64,000 bases of DNA from Thermoactinomyces sp. DSM 45891 (GTDB lineage Bacteria; Bacillota; Bacilli; Thermoactinomycetales; Thermoactinomycetaceae): positions 32,741-96,740 of the forward strand of contig NZ_FPJZ01000010.1 of assembly GCF_900119485.1 (NCBI RefSeq). The letters are read 5' to 3'. The position numbers and the translations under genes were made by a program. The notes under the pieces were generated by a model. The model had not been told where the DNA came from, did no database searches, and was given only the letters and a program-made list of their open reading frames with translations. This document shows, one piece after another, positions 8,788 to 17,740 of the stretch. Positions within the stretch are counted from its first letter, which is position 1. Each line of letters begins with the position of its first letter.

Positions 8788-9693
8788 TCATCGTGATAGA
8801 TAGTCATCCCGAAAACGCTGGATGTCTTTGATCGGGGGTAAGCCGAACATACGGGTATATTCACGACTAAAGTGTGAAGGGCTTTCGTAGCCGACTTGAA
8901 AAGCGGCATCTGCGGCTTCTATCGATTCGGTAAGAAGAAGCCGACGAGCCTCTTGGAGCCGGATCTGTTTTTGGTATTGGTTGGGGCTCATTCCGGTTAC
9001 TTCTTTGAAGTAGTGATATAAGGAGGAGGCGCTCATGCGTGCTTCTTTCGCTAGTTCATCAATGGGCAGAGGTAGTGCGAAGTCGGTTTTAAGTAGCTCG
9101 ATTACTTTTGCGATCCGATTCGAGTGACTGCCGATTAGCGCAAACTGCTTAAGGGAAGCGTTTTGTTCGTCCTGAAGAACACGGTAGATGATCTCTCGGA
9201 TCGTATAAGGTGCCAGTACGGCGATGTCTGCCGGAGTTTCTAACAATTTGACAAGTCGTAGTACTGCATCATAAAGCGTATCATTCATCGGACTTATCAC
9301 TAGGCCGCTTCCGGATTCACGTTTGGTTTTTACTGTGTGTTCGGATGCTTGCATAACATCGAGAATCTGATTCATATCAAAATTCAGTTGGAGACTTAGA
9401 TACGGTGTCTTTGGGGAAGCTTGGAGGACTTGCCCCGTGATGGGTAAATGGACAGAGGCTGTTAAAAAACTGCCCGGATCATATTGATAACTTTTTGATC
9501 CCAGCATGACTACTTTTGATCCTTGCGCGGTGATGCATAGGGAGGGTTCATAGACGGAATAGATGGGTTCGGTTATCTGGGAAGTTCGAATAAAGCGCAT
9601 GGCAGGAATTGCTGTTTCATGGATACCATCCTGTTTTGCGAATCGATTGATTACCTGTACCAGCTCTCCCTTTGGCTTTACGGATTTATCCAT
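8788..9693 (-). CDS. AraC family transcriptional regulator
   Basis: The 301-residue regulator has an N-terminal AraC_N cupin-like part (YSVYEPSLCITAQGSKVVMLG) and a C-terminal double HTH (residues about 200-295) with ELAKEARMSASSLYHYFKEVTG and AAFQVGYESPSHFSREYTRMFG. ATG 9693 is preferred over TTG 9702 because GAGG lies 9 bp before it. It is divergent from the Atu4866-type lipoprotein and SDR genes, an arrangement that suggests it controls them. The inducer is unknown. Confidence 0.9.
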   Translation of the reverse strand: MDKSVKPKGELVQVINRFAKQDGIHETAIPAMRFIRTSQITEPIYSVYEPSLCITAQGSKVVMLGSKSYQYDPGSFLTASVHLPITGQVLQASPKTPYLSLQLNFDMNQILDVMQASEHTVKTKRESGSGLVISPMNDTLYDAVLRLVKLLETPADIAVLAPYTIREIIYRVLQDEQNASLKQFALIGSHSNRIAKVIELLKTDFALPLPIDELAKEARMSASSLYHYFKEVTGMSPNQYQKQIRLQEARRLLLTESIEAADAAFQVGYESPSHFSREYTRMFGLPPIKDIQRFRDDYLSR

Positions 9694-9845
9694 TTCTGAC
9701 AACCTCGATTCGATCTCATTTTGTAAAGAATATAACCTTTTGGAGGATTAGGCAATAGTGATGAATCATCCGACTACCGCCTTACCTTTGACCAGAGTCA
9801 TAATGGATTTATATCAAGTAATCAATTTGGCAAGGAGAAAACGAT

Positions 9846-10202
9846 ATGCAGATTATAAATAGACTTCTTGTCATCATGATTATCACCATGATGCTTACAG
9901 CCTGCCTGAAGGCGTCAAACCAATCGAATAGGAAAGAAGGGGATCAAATGAAAACGGGAAATAAAGATCTGCATTCCTATATAGGCATGTGGGTAACGAA
10001 AGATGGGCACATACGGCATGAATTACTACCGAACGGTCGGTACGATGAAGCACGCGGTAGTCGGAAGAGTGCTTATCAGGGCAAGTATACAATTGAAAAC
10101 AATCATATCGAATATGTAGATGATACAGGATTCACGGCAGACGGAGATTTTCGAGATGGGATACTCTATCATGCAGGCATGGTGCTGTACCGGGAGAAAT
10201 AG
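9846..10202 (+). CDS. small lipoprotein with Atu4866-like domain
   Basis: The 118-residue product starts with a lipoprotein signal (hydrophobic stretch then LTAC, Cys about residue 20). The remainder (MWVTKDGHIRHELLPNGRY, FTADGDFRDG, LYHAGMVLYR) resembles the small beta-rich Atu4866 family, which I recall as being of unknown function and often next to AraC regulators and oxidoreductases. A lipobox on this domain anchors it outside the membrane. Ribosome site AGGAG lies 8 bp before ATG. It is followed 30 bp later by the SDR gene, probably one transcript. Confidence 0.75.
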   Translation: MQIINRLLVIMIITMMLTACLKASNQSNRKEGDQMKTGNKDLHSYIGMWVTKDGHIRHELLPNGRYDEARGSRKSAYQGKYTIENNHIEYVDDTGFTADGDFRDGILYHAGMVLYREK

Positions 10203-10232
10203 GGAGTATTATATAAAAAGGGAGATGTTAAA

Positions 10233-10964
10233 ATGTCTGGGGTTAAAGGAAAAGTGGTTCTGATTACGGGGGCAAGTAGTGGGATAGGGGAAGCGACGGC
10301 ACGATTGCTCGCGAGTCAGGGCGCTCATGTCGTTATGGGAGCGAGACGTTTGGATAAGCTAGAAGCTCTGGCAAGTGAGATTCGGGCTGAAGGTGGCTCG
10401 GTGGTATATCAAAAGCTGGACGTAACTTTATTGAATGAAATGAAAGCAATCATCGACTTAGCTAAAATTAAGTTTGGGTGTATTGATGTACTCATTAACA
10501 ACGCTGGTGTAATGCCGGTCTCGCTTTTGGAAGTACTCAAGATCGATGAGTGGAATCGCATGATCGATGTCAATATTCGCGGTGTTCTACATGGGATTGC
10601 CGCTGGGCTTCCGCTCATGAAAAAACAAGGCTTTGGACATTTTCTTAATGTTGCTTCCACAGGTGCCTATGAGGTCACTCCGACAGCTTCTGTGTACTGC
10701 GCTACCAAATATGCGGTTCGAGCGATCACTGATGGTTTGCGGAAAGAAGTGGGGCAAAATATACGCGTGACGCTCGTTTCACCTGGTGTAACAGAGTCGG
10801 AGTTAGCTGACAGCATCACTGACGAGGATGCTAGGCAAATGATGAAAGAGTATCGACGTAATGCGCTTCCGGCACCAGCTATAGCACAAGCCATCTCTTA
10901 TGCCATTCAACAGCCAGTTAATGTGGATGTGAATGAACTTGTTATTAGACCTACCTCAGCTTGA
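10233..10964 (+). CDS. SDR family NADP-type oxidoreductase
   Basis: The 243-residue protein is a classical short-chain dehydrogenase. The cofactor motif TGASSGIGEA is at residues 13-22, NNAGVMPVSLL carries NNAG, and the catalytic Ser and YxxxK are in STGAYEVTPTASVYCATKYA. Basic residues after beta2 (GARRLDKL) point to NADP(H). The substrate is unknown; relatives of the YdfG type reduce small hydroxy acids or carbonyls. It shares a transcript with the upstream lipoprotein and ends at the terminator at 10980. Confidence 0.9.
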   Translation: MSGVKGKVVLITGASSGIGEATARLLASQGAHVVMGARRLDKLEALASEIRAEGGSVVYQKLDVTLLNEMKAIIDLAKIKFGCIDVLINNAGVMPVSLLEVLKIDEWNRMIDVNIRGVLHGIAAGLPLMKKQGFGHFLNVASTGAYEVTPTASVYCATKYAVRAITDGLRKEVGQNIRVTLVSPGVTESELADSITDEDARQMMKEYRRNALPAPAIAQAISYAIQQPVNVDVNELVIRPTSA

Positions 10965-10979
10965 TTGAGTATATGTAAA

Positions 10980-11021
10980 ATGGCTTGGGAATCCGTAAAG
11001 GATTCTCAAGCCATTGTTTAT
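10980..11021 (+). terminator. terminator after the SDR gene
   Basis: ATGGCTTGGGAATCC (10980-10994) pairs with GGATTCTCAAGCCAT (11000-11014), one G-T pair, loop GTAAA, then a T-rich tail. It sits between convergent genes and may serve both. The arm is nearly the same as the hairpin at 8737. Confidence 0.85.
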
Positions 11022-12221
11022 TTAACGAAAATGAAGTAGTGCCTTGTAAGCATTTACTCTTCCGAATTTCCAATATTCACCCGTCCCTGGGATTTTATCT
11101 GCGCTTTCTTCGAGTGCAGACCGAATTTGTGTGGAAGAGAGTCCTTTGGAGGCTAAGAGTGCGGCTACGCCTGATACGTTAGCGGTAGCCATCGAGGTTC
11201 CCTCTTTTGTCGTATAAGGGTCTTCAGGGGCCCAGTTGGTTGGAACGGTCGACATGATGTCAACCCCTGGTGCTGCTACATCTACTGTGGTTCCATAGTT
11301 GGAACGGCTCCATTTTGCATCGTTTGAATCCGTTGCCGCTACAGAGATCGCATTTGGGTAGGCAGCTGGATAGTAAGGCTCGGAAGTAGTAGAATTTCCT
11401 GCCCCTGCTATTACCACGACACCCTTATTCCAAGCATAGTTGACCGCATCTTCTAATACTTCGGCAGGGATGGACATCGCGATGCTTAGATTAATGACTT
11501 TTGCACCATGATCAACGGCATACGTAATTCCGTTCGCAATGACTTCGCTATATGAATATCCATTCCGATCTAGTACACGAACAGATAGTACTTTTACATT
11601 TGGAGCGACTCCAGCAACTCCAATACCGTTATTGGTTTGGGCGGCGATGGTTCCTGCTATATGGGTTCCGTGTCCCAGTTCATCATTGCTTGGATCATTA
11701 TCATTTTGTACAAAATCGTAACCCGGGATGACTTTTCCCTTTAGATCAGGATGATTGCTTTGAACGCCTGAATCGACAACTGCTACTACAGTATCACTGC
11801 TTCCGCGGGTAATATCCCATGCTTCTGGAATCTGCATTTTTTTCAAGGGAGCGGTTTGGTTTGAAGAGTAGTAATGATCGTTTGGAGTCCATACTGCTTG
11901 GGAGACTTTGCTTGTCTCTACATATTCTACATTTGGCATTTTACGATATTCTTGCAGGGCCTCTTGTACGGATTGCCCTTGTACCTGAATGACCTCAAAG
12001 CCAATTTGTGAATTACGGGAGATTACTTTTGCATTTTTCTGTTGATAAAGACTATTTTTTTGTTCTGAAGAGACCTCTTTTTTAAATTTGACAATGAGCT
12101 TTTCATTTTCAGTTGTTGTTTTATTAGGAGTTGCCTGTACAGTAAGAGAGTCTGATAAAGATAAGGATGAAATCAAGACTACGACCAGTAATAAAGAGTA
12201 CCAATGCTTTATATGTTTCAT
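11022..12221 (-). CDS. secreted subtilisin-like serine protease (S8)
   Basis: The 399-residue preproprotein has a signal peptide (MKHIKHWYSLLLVVVLISS), an inhibitor-I9-type propeptide (LIVKFKKEVSSEQKNSLY), and a catalytic domain with Asp in VVAVVDSGVQSNHPDL, His in NDELGHGTHIAGTIA, oxyanion Asn in AGAGNS and Ser in GTSMATANVSGVAALLA. ATG 12221 is chosen over ATG 12254 because AGGAAAAGGGG sits just before it and the signal peptide starts there. It resembles thermitase-like extracellular proteases. No genes of its operon are visible; it is divergent from gerA. Confidence 0.94.
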   Translation of the reverse strand: MKHIKHWYSLLLVVVLISSLSLSDSLTVQATPNKTTTENEKLIVKFKKEVSSEQKNSLYQQKNAKVISRNSQIGFEVIQVQGQSVQEALQEYRKMPNVEYVETSKVSQAVWTPNDHYYSSNQTAPLKKMQIPEAWDITRGSSDTVVAVVDSGVQSNHPDLKGKVIPGYDFVQNDNDPSNDELGHGTHIAGTIAAQTNNGIGVAGVAPNVKVLSVRVLDRNGYSYSEVIANGITYAVDHGAKVINLSIAMSIPAEVLEDAVNYAWNKGVVVIAGAGNSTTSEPYYPAAYPNAISVAATDSNDAKWSRSNYGTTVDVAAPGVDIMSTVPTNWAPEDPYTTKEGTSMATANVSGVAALLASKGLSSTQIRSALEESADKIPGTGEYWKFGRVNAYKALLHFR

Positions 12222-12462
12222 TTTATTTCCCCTTTTCCTGTTAGATAGGATCAAAAATACACACTATAAAAATTTCGATTATTCCTCCTTTGTTATTTAT
12301 TTTTATAACAATAACATTTTCATTAAGAAAAATGAACGAAATTACATAAATACCATAAATAAAATGAGCGTACGAATATGCAAATCGATACGAGACATAC
12401 CCAACCTGGGCACATTGTGTATGCTTTCTATTCATCACGCACATCATAATCTTGTGGCGGTG

Positions 12463-14079
12463 ATGCATATGAAAATGAGACAGTTGCGCTTTCTACGTGA
12501 TCAGAAACGGAAGAAAATATTAGAGCAACATAGTAAAAAGAAAGTGGAAGAACGATCTGAAAATAAAGGTATTTCCAAGAACCTGGGTGAGAATCTGGAT
12601 TTTCTAAAGAATGTATTTGGAAACTCGACCGATATTATAACGCGGACGTTTACGATGAAAACACCAGAGCATTCGACGGGTGCGGTTATTTATATCGATG
12701 AAATGGTGAATAAAGATATCACTCATAACTATATTTTGAGGCCTTTAATGCAAGAGGAAATAAAGGATCAAACGGATATTTGGAAAAATATCGTCCAGAA
12801 GTTGATCGAAGCGGGCGAGGTCAAGGAAATCACGAAGATGAAGGATGTCATCAACGGGATTTTAAGTGGTGACACGATTTTCTTATTGGAAGGGACAACC
12901 CGAGCTCTCGTTATTGGAACGAAGGGTTGGGCAACGCGGAGTGTCGGGGAACCGCGTGCGGAGTCTGTAGTGAGGGGTCCGCGTGAGGGTTTAAGTGAAA
13001 CGTCTACTTTTAGTCTGGCTATGATTCGGCATCGGTTTAAAGATCCAGATCTTCGGATCCAATCCTTTGTGATTGGAGAGCGGACACAAACGGCTGTTTC
13101 TCTTCTATATGTAGAGGGTTTAACGAATGAGCAGATCGTGGAGACAGCTAGAAATAGGTTAAAGGATATCAAGATTGATGGGATTTTAGAAACAGGGTAT
13201 CTGGAGGAATTTTTGCAGGACCAAACATGGACACCGTTTCCACAAATCCAAAACACAGAGCGCCCGGATTCGGTAGTGGCACACCTTCTAGAGGGAAGAA
13301 TTGCGATTTTGGTAGATGGATCTCCTCATGCTTTGATTGCTCCTGCTGTTTTTACTCAATTCTACAATAGTCCAGAGGATTATTATGAGCGTTATCTTAT
13401 CTCGAGTTTTTTAAGACTGATTCGTTTATGTAGTTTTGCCATTGCCTTGTTATTGCCTGCTTTTTATATCGCCTTTGTCTCGTTTCATCCGGAGCTGATT
13501 CCAGACCAATTATCGATTGCAATGGCCGCAGGAAGGGCATCTGTTCCTTTCCCGTCTATTGTGGAGGCACTGGTGATGGAAGGAAGTATCGAGGTGCTCA
13601 GGGAGGCAAGTATTCGTTTGCCGGGACCGATTGGGCCCACTATCGGCATCGTAGGGGGATTAGTAATCGGTACTTCAGCCGTACAAGCGGGCCTAGTTTC
13701 GCCAGCGATTGTAATTGTAGTTGGGATGACGACGATTAGTTCGTATGCCAACCCTAGTTATAACGCGGCGATTAGTATTCGTTTGCTGAGATTCCCACTC
13801 ATGATTGCCGCTTCCATATTAGGGTTGTTTGGTATTATGATTTCTCTTATGCTGATGGTTCTGCATATGGTTCAGATTCGTTCATTTGGTGTACCGTATA
13901 TGACTCCATTTGCTCCGTTTCGTCGTGGGGCAATCAGAGACACCTTAGTACGGGTTCCGTGGAAATATATGAATACGCGTCCTAGTTTCTTGAAGCCACA
14001 AGATCGATATAGACAGAAAAACCAGAGTTCAGAAGAAGCAGTGAAGACAGGGAGGGATGCATCCAATGACACCAAATAA
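12463..14079 (+). CDS. gerA: spore germination receptor A subunit (GerA/GerKA family)
   Basis: The roughly 538-residue protein belongs to the GerA receptor family of the spore inner membrane. The N-terminal soluble part has NLDFLKNVFGNSTDIITRTF, GDTIFLLEG and the signature GWATRSVGEPRAESVVRGPREG; the C-terminal half carries membrane segments with RASVPFPSIVEALVMEGSIE. Starts at 12463 or 12469 both fit; GGCGG is just upstream. The long open frame before 12463 is on the other strand's signal-peptide region and is not used. It overlaps gerB, forming a tricistronic receptor operon. The germinant is unknown. Confidence 0.93.
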   Translation: MHMKMRQLRFLRDQKRKKILEQHSKKKVEERSENKGISKNLGENLDFLKNVFGNSTDIITRTFTMKTPEHSTGAVIYIDEMVNKDITHNYILRPLMQEEIKDQTDIWKNIVQKLIEAGEVKEITKMKDVINGILSGDTIFLLEGTTRALVIGTKGWATRSVGEPRAESVVRGPREGLSETSTFSLAMIRHRFKDPDLRIQSFVIGERTQTAVSLLYVEGLTNEQIVETARNRLKDIKIDGILETGYLEEFLQDQTWTPFPQIQNTERPDSVVAHLLEGRIAILVDGSPHALIAPAVFTQFYNSPEDYYERYLISSFLRLIRLCSFAIALLLPAFYIAFVSFHPELIPDQLSIAMAAGRASVPFPSIVEALVMEGSIEVLREASIRLPGPIGPTIGIVGGLVIGTSAVQAGLVSPAIVIVVGMTTISSYANPSYNAAISIRLLRFPLMIAASILGLFGIMISLMLMVLHMVQIRSFGVPYMTPFAPFRRGAIRDTLVRVPWKYMNTRPSFLKPQDRYRQKNQSSEEAVKTGRDASNDTK

Positions 14080-15277
14080 CTCATCACACTCTCCTGCTTC
14101 TAAGAAGGTCGATCATCAAGGCAGTCTTTCTTCTTATCAGATCTATGTTTTGATTATCCTTTCTATTATTGGAGCGCCTTTACTGAACTTTCCCCGCTTT
14201 GTAGCAGCGGAAGCAGGAGCGGATGGAGTCTGGTTGAGTGTGATCTCAGGATTGCTAGTTACAGGTTTCGTTTATATGGTCAGTAAGCTATGCCAACGAT
14301 TTACAGGCCAAACCTTTGTACAATTTATCCCGGAAATTTTTGAAACGAAGCGGATGAAGTGGATTGGTAAGGGAATTGCTAGTTTGATTATTATTTGTTT
14401 TGCGTTGTACTGGATGAATCAGATTTCGTTTCAAGTGCGGCTATTTAGTGAAGCGACAAATACTACATTGTTGCCTAAAACACCGATTGAAGTTACGATT
14501 CTGACATTATTGCTGGCGTCTACCTTCGCTTCTTATTCTCGGCCGGCAGTGATTGGGATGCTAAATGAATTTTTATTTCCGATTATCTTACTTCCCTTTT
14601 TATTACAGTTATATGTTGTGTTTAAAAAAGGGGAATGGGTTCATCTATTTCCTCTCCTCCAAAGTGATTGGAGGGGATTGGGAAAAGGGATATTATCAAA
14701 CGGCTTAGGGTTTTCTGGATTTGAAGTATTGTTTTTAATAATGGGCTACAGCCAAAAGGTGGAGCATTCTGCTAAGGTGAGTGCTAAGGCCATTCTGACT
14801 ACTACGGTTTTACTGTCTAGTACCATCATTGCCCAATATCTTGTTTTTGGAGTAGATGCATTATCTAAAAATCTATGGTCGGCCCTCGATTTTTACAAAG
14901 AGGTGAGGCCTGAGTTGTTAGTCATCGAGCGAATTGAGGCATTTGTGTTAGGAATTTGGGTCGTGATCGCTTTTATTGCAATTACAAATTTACAGTTTGC
15001 CTTAGTTCGTACCATCTGTGAAGCATTTCAAGTAAAAGAAGAACAAACCAAGTATGTGGCTTGGGCATTACTTCCTTTTTTCTATGGTGGAGCGATGGTT
15101 TCAGAAAATATAAGTGATTTCTTCACCAAGTTTCAAGAATACAGCTATATTGGCTTTGTTTTTTCAATCGTGGTACCAATCGTTTTATTTTTACTGGCGA
15201 TCATTCGTCGTAAGAAAATCCCGTCTAAGAAAAAAGACCAGAAAGGAGAAGAAAATCATCATGCGACATCTTCCTAA
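14066..15277 (+). CDS. gerB: spore germination receptor B subunit (GerB, permease-like)
   Basis: The 403-residue membrane protein with about ten hydrophobic segments belongs to the GerAB family of amino-acid-permease-like receptor subunits, thought to bind the germinant. It starts with soluble Asn/Ser-rich residues, then YQIYVLIILSIIGAPLLNFP. ATG 14066 is preferred over ATG 14057, since GGAGGG (14051-14056) is then 9 bp away rather than touching. It overlaps gerA by 14 bp and gerC by 17 bp, indicating translational coupling. Confidence 0.93.
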   Translation: MTPNNSSHSPASKKVDHQGSLSSYQIYVLIILSIIGAPLLNFPRFVAAEAGADGVWLSVISGLLVTGFVYMVSKLCQRFTGQTFVQFIPEIFETKRMKWIGKGIASLIIICFALYWMNQISFQVRLFSEATNTTLLPKTPIEVTILTLLLASTFASYSRPAVIGMLNEFLFPIILLPFLLQLYVVFKKGEWVHLFPLLQSDWRGLGKGILSNGLGFSGFEVLFLIMGYSQKVEHSAKVSAKAILTTTVLLSSTIIAQYLVFGVDALSKNLWSALDFYKEVRPELLVIERIEAFVLGIWVVIAFIAITNLQFALVRTICEAFQVKEEQTKYVAWALLPFFYGGAMVSENISDFFTKFQEYSYIGFVFSIVVPIVLFLLAIIRRKKIPSKKKDQKGEENHHATSS

Positions 15278-16391
15278 GATCATAATTCTCACGTTGATTT
15301 TCCCTCTTTTGGCTGGTTGTTGGGATAGGAGAGAGATAGAGGATCGGTTATATGTATCGGCTATTGCTATTGATAGTACAGAGGATGATGATATAGCAGA
15401 GATTAGTGTTCAAATCCCAATTCCAAATCAAGTAGTGGGAGGAGGGGGCGGTGGTCAAGCGGAAGGAGGGAAAGGGCCGAGTGGGCCGTTTGAACTACTG
15501 TCCGGAGTTGGAAAGACGTATTCGGAAGCTATGCATCAAATTGTTGTCTCTTCTAATGATCCATTATTCTTTGGGAATATGCAGGTGATTATGATCTCTG
15601 AAGAACAAGCTAAGAAGGGGATCGAGCGCTTTATGGATGCGATTAAACGTACTTCCGAAGTTCGACGCCAATTGTATCCAATTGTAGTGAAGGGAAAAGC
15701 AAAAGATGCGCTTAATGTGAAAGTGCCATCTGAAGAGATTCCAGTCAATTACATACGAGGAATGTTGCGTTCTGGAACGAGAAATGGCATTTTTGCCGAT
15801 ATTACACTTGGACAACTTCTAATTGATATGGGGCTTCCGGGGTGTCAATTTCCTATTATGAATTATATGGAGCCCACGGAAGGCGGGTATAAGTGGGATG
15901 GGATCGCTGTATTTAAAGGAGAAAAAATGGTTGGAGCCATCCAGGGAAGAGAAGATGTTGCCGGCGTCCTTCAAGTTAGAACCAATCAAAAAGGACATGT
16001 GGTAATCGTACCACGTAAGGATGGCATGATCGCATTTCATCCTTATAGTAGCAAACGGAAGATTAAGGTGAATCCAGATGGTTCCGTGGTCATTGACATA
16101 GATGTGACTGGACTGATTCAAGAGAAAACATCCACAGATGATTTATCAAAAACGGAAGTGCTACAGGATGTTAGTAATCAAGTATCAACGATCTATCAAA
16201 GGCAGATGAAAGGTTTAGTTAATCATTCTCAAAAAGAGTTAAAGGCAGATGTTTTTAATTTAGGAGAGTATGTGAGAGCGTATCAACCGAAATTTTACAA
16301 TAGCATCAATTGGCAAGAGGATTATCCGGACATCCCCATTACAACCAAGTATCATGTAACCATTCATCGGTATGGAATTAGCTCAGACTAA
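15261..16391 (+). CDS. gerC: spore germination receptor C subunit (GerC lipoprotein)
   Basis: The 376-residue lipoprotein has a short signal with lipobox LLAGC followed by WDRREIEDRLYVSAIAID, the GerAC family signature. A Gly-rich insert (residues about 60-80) follows. The C-terminal domain (QVSTIYQRQMKGLVNHSQKE) matches the family. ATG 15261 is set by the signal peptide and AAAGGAG upstream; the longer open frame before it overlaps gerB and is not real. It completes the A-B-C receptor. Confidence 0.93.
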   Translation: MRHLPKIIILTLIFPLLAGCWDRREIEDRLYVSAIAIDSTEDDDIAEISVQIPIPNQVVGGGGGGQAEGGKGPSGPFELLSGVGKTYSEAMHQIVVSSNDPLFFGNMQVIMISEEQAKKGIERFMDAIKRTSEVRRQLYPIVVKGKAKDALNVKVPSEEIPVNYIRGMLRSGTRNGIFADITLGQLLIDMGLPGCQFPIMNYMEPTEGGYKWDGIAVFKGEKMVGAIQGREDVAGVLQVRTNQKGHVVIVPRKDGMIAFHPYSSKRKIKVNPDGSVVIDIDVTGLIQEKTSTDDLSKTEVLQDVSNQVSTIYQRQMKGLVNHSQKELKADVFNLGEYVRAYQPKFYNSINWQEDYPDIPITTKYHVTIHRYGISSD

Positions 16392-16516
16392 CTTGTCAAA
16401 AATTCGAAACAAGAAGGGCTGAAAAAGGGGGTTATTTCCTTTTCTTTCCCGTTATGGATTGATATAATAGGGAAAGTTTTTTAAAGGATAATGAAGAACA
16501 ATTTGAGGAAGATCTG

Positions 16517-17569
16517 GTGAAAAAGTTTATGAAACCATTTGCATATGATTTGGATTTACCTAATTGGAAAGATTGGATGAAAGAGCATGGTGAGCCAGAG
16601 TTCCGCGCTGGACAAGTAATGGATTGGTTATATGGAAAACGAGTGAATTCGTTCGAAGAGATGAGCAATCTTTCTAAGAAGCTCCGTGATAATTTAGCAA
16701 ATGCATTTGAGCTACAACCATTAAAAATTATTACTTCTCAAGAATCGCAAGATGGAACGATTAAATTTTTATTTGGATTAGTGGATGATCACGCGATTGA
16801 AACAGTGGTTATGCGCCATAATTATGGTGTAAGTGTTTGTGTAACGACTCAAGTAGGTTGTCGGATTGGTTGTACATTTTGCGCCTCTACTCTGGGGGGG
16901 TTGAAGCGGAACCTAACAGCGGGTGAGATTGTGGCTCAAGTGATAACTGCCCAAAAAGCACTTGATGAATCCGAAGAGCGAGTGAAGTCGGTTGTGATTA
17001 TGGGATCTGGTGAACCGTTTGAAAACTATGAGCCTACGATTCAGTTTGTTAAGATTATCAACTCACCGAAAGGGCTAAACATCGGGCAACGTCATATTAC
17101 AGTGTCGACCAGTGGTGTGGTTCCGAATATTTATCGTTTTGCTGATGAAGGTTGGCAAGTAGGACTAGCCATCTCCCTACATGCTCCTAATCAGGATTTG
17201 CGTTCTAGTTTAATGCCGATTAACCGTAGACATCCGTTGGCAGAATTATTGGATGCTTGTTGGTACTATCTACGGACGACTGGCCGCAGGCTCACATTTG
17301 AATATGCTCTTATTGGTGGAAAAAATGACCAATTGGAGCATGCACATGAACTAGGGAAATTATTACAGGGGATGAACTGTTTGGTAAACTTGATTCCTGT
17401 CAACTATGTACCAGAGCGCGATTTTACACGGACCTCTCGTAATCAAATTTTCGAGTTTAAAAAGGTATTGGATTCATATAAAATCAATACGACGATTCGC
17501 CGTGAGCAGGGGCACGATATAGATGCTGCTTGCGGACAGTTGCGTGCGAAGCACAATAAGTTAGTCTAA
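16517..17569 (+). CDS. rlmN: dual-specificity rRNA/tRNA adenine-C2 methyltransferase RlmN
   Basis: The 350-residue radical-SAM enzyme makes m2A2503 in 23S rRNA and m2A37 in some tRNAs. The cluster motif CxxxCxxC appears in CRIGCTFCAST near residue 115, and SVVIMGSGEPFENYE and LAISLHAPNQDLRSSLMPIN are typical. A late Cys in DIDAACGQLR is the resolving cysteine. GTG 16517 has GAGGAAG upstream; the in-frame ATG at residue 5 is an alternative. This gene restores the Bacillus order interrupted after rsmB. Confidence 0.96.
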   Translation: MKKFMKPFAYDLDLPNWKDWMKEHGEPEFRAGQVMDWLYGKRVNSFEEMSNLSKKLRDNLANAFELQPLKIITSQESQDGTIKFLFGLVDDHAIETVVMRHNYGVSVCVTTQVGCRIGCTFCASTLGGLKRNLTAGEIVAQVITAQKALDESEERVKSVVIMGSGEPFENYEPTIQFVKIINSPKGLNIGQRHITVSTSGVVPNIYRFADEGWQVGLAISLHAPNQDLRSSLMPINRRHPLAELLDACWYYLRTTGRRLTFEYALIGGKNDQLEHAHELGKLLQGMNCLVNLIPVNYVPERDFTRTSRNQIFEFKKVLDSYKINTTIRREQGHDIDAACGQLRAKHNKLV

Positions 17570-17740
17570 CTTAACCCAAATCGTTTACAATATAATATAG
17601 AGTTAGAGTACCCTGAACGAAGGAGGAGATTGTAGCTCCTATCTTCTTCTTCCATTTTCAAAACGATAGAAATGAAAGGTATTTCTTCACATATGGTTCA
17701 CATGAATTTAGGAATGCCGATGGGAAAGGGGTAAGCCGCA

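Noticed and set aside
10985..11182. 65-codon plus-strand ORF
   Set aside because: It is antisense to the end of the subtilase gene and has no likeness or ribosome site.
12088..12462. N-terminal extension of gerA back to 12088
   Set aside because: It lies over the minus-strand subtilase start and signal peptide, has no family likeness, and GerA homologs start near 12463.
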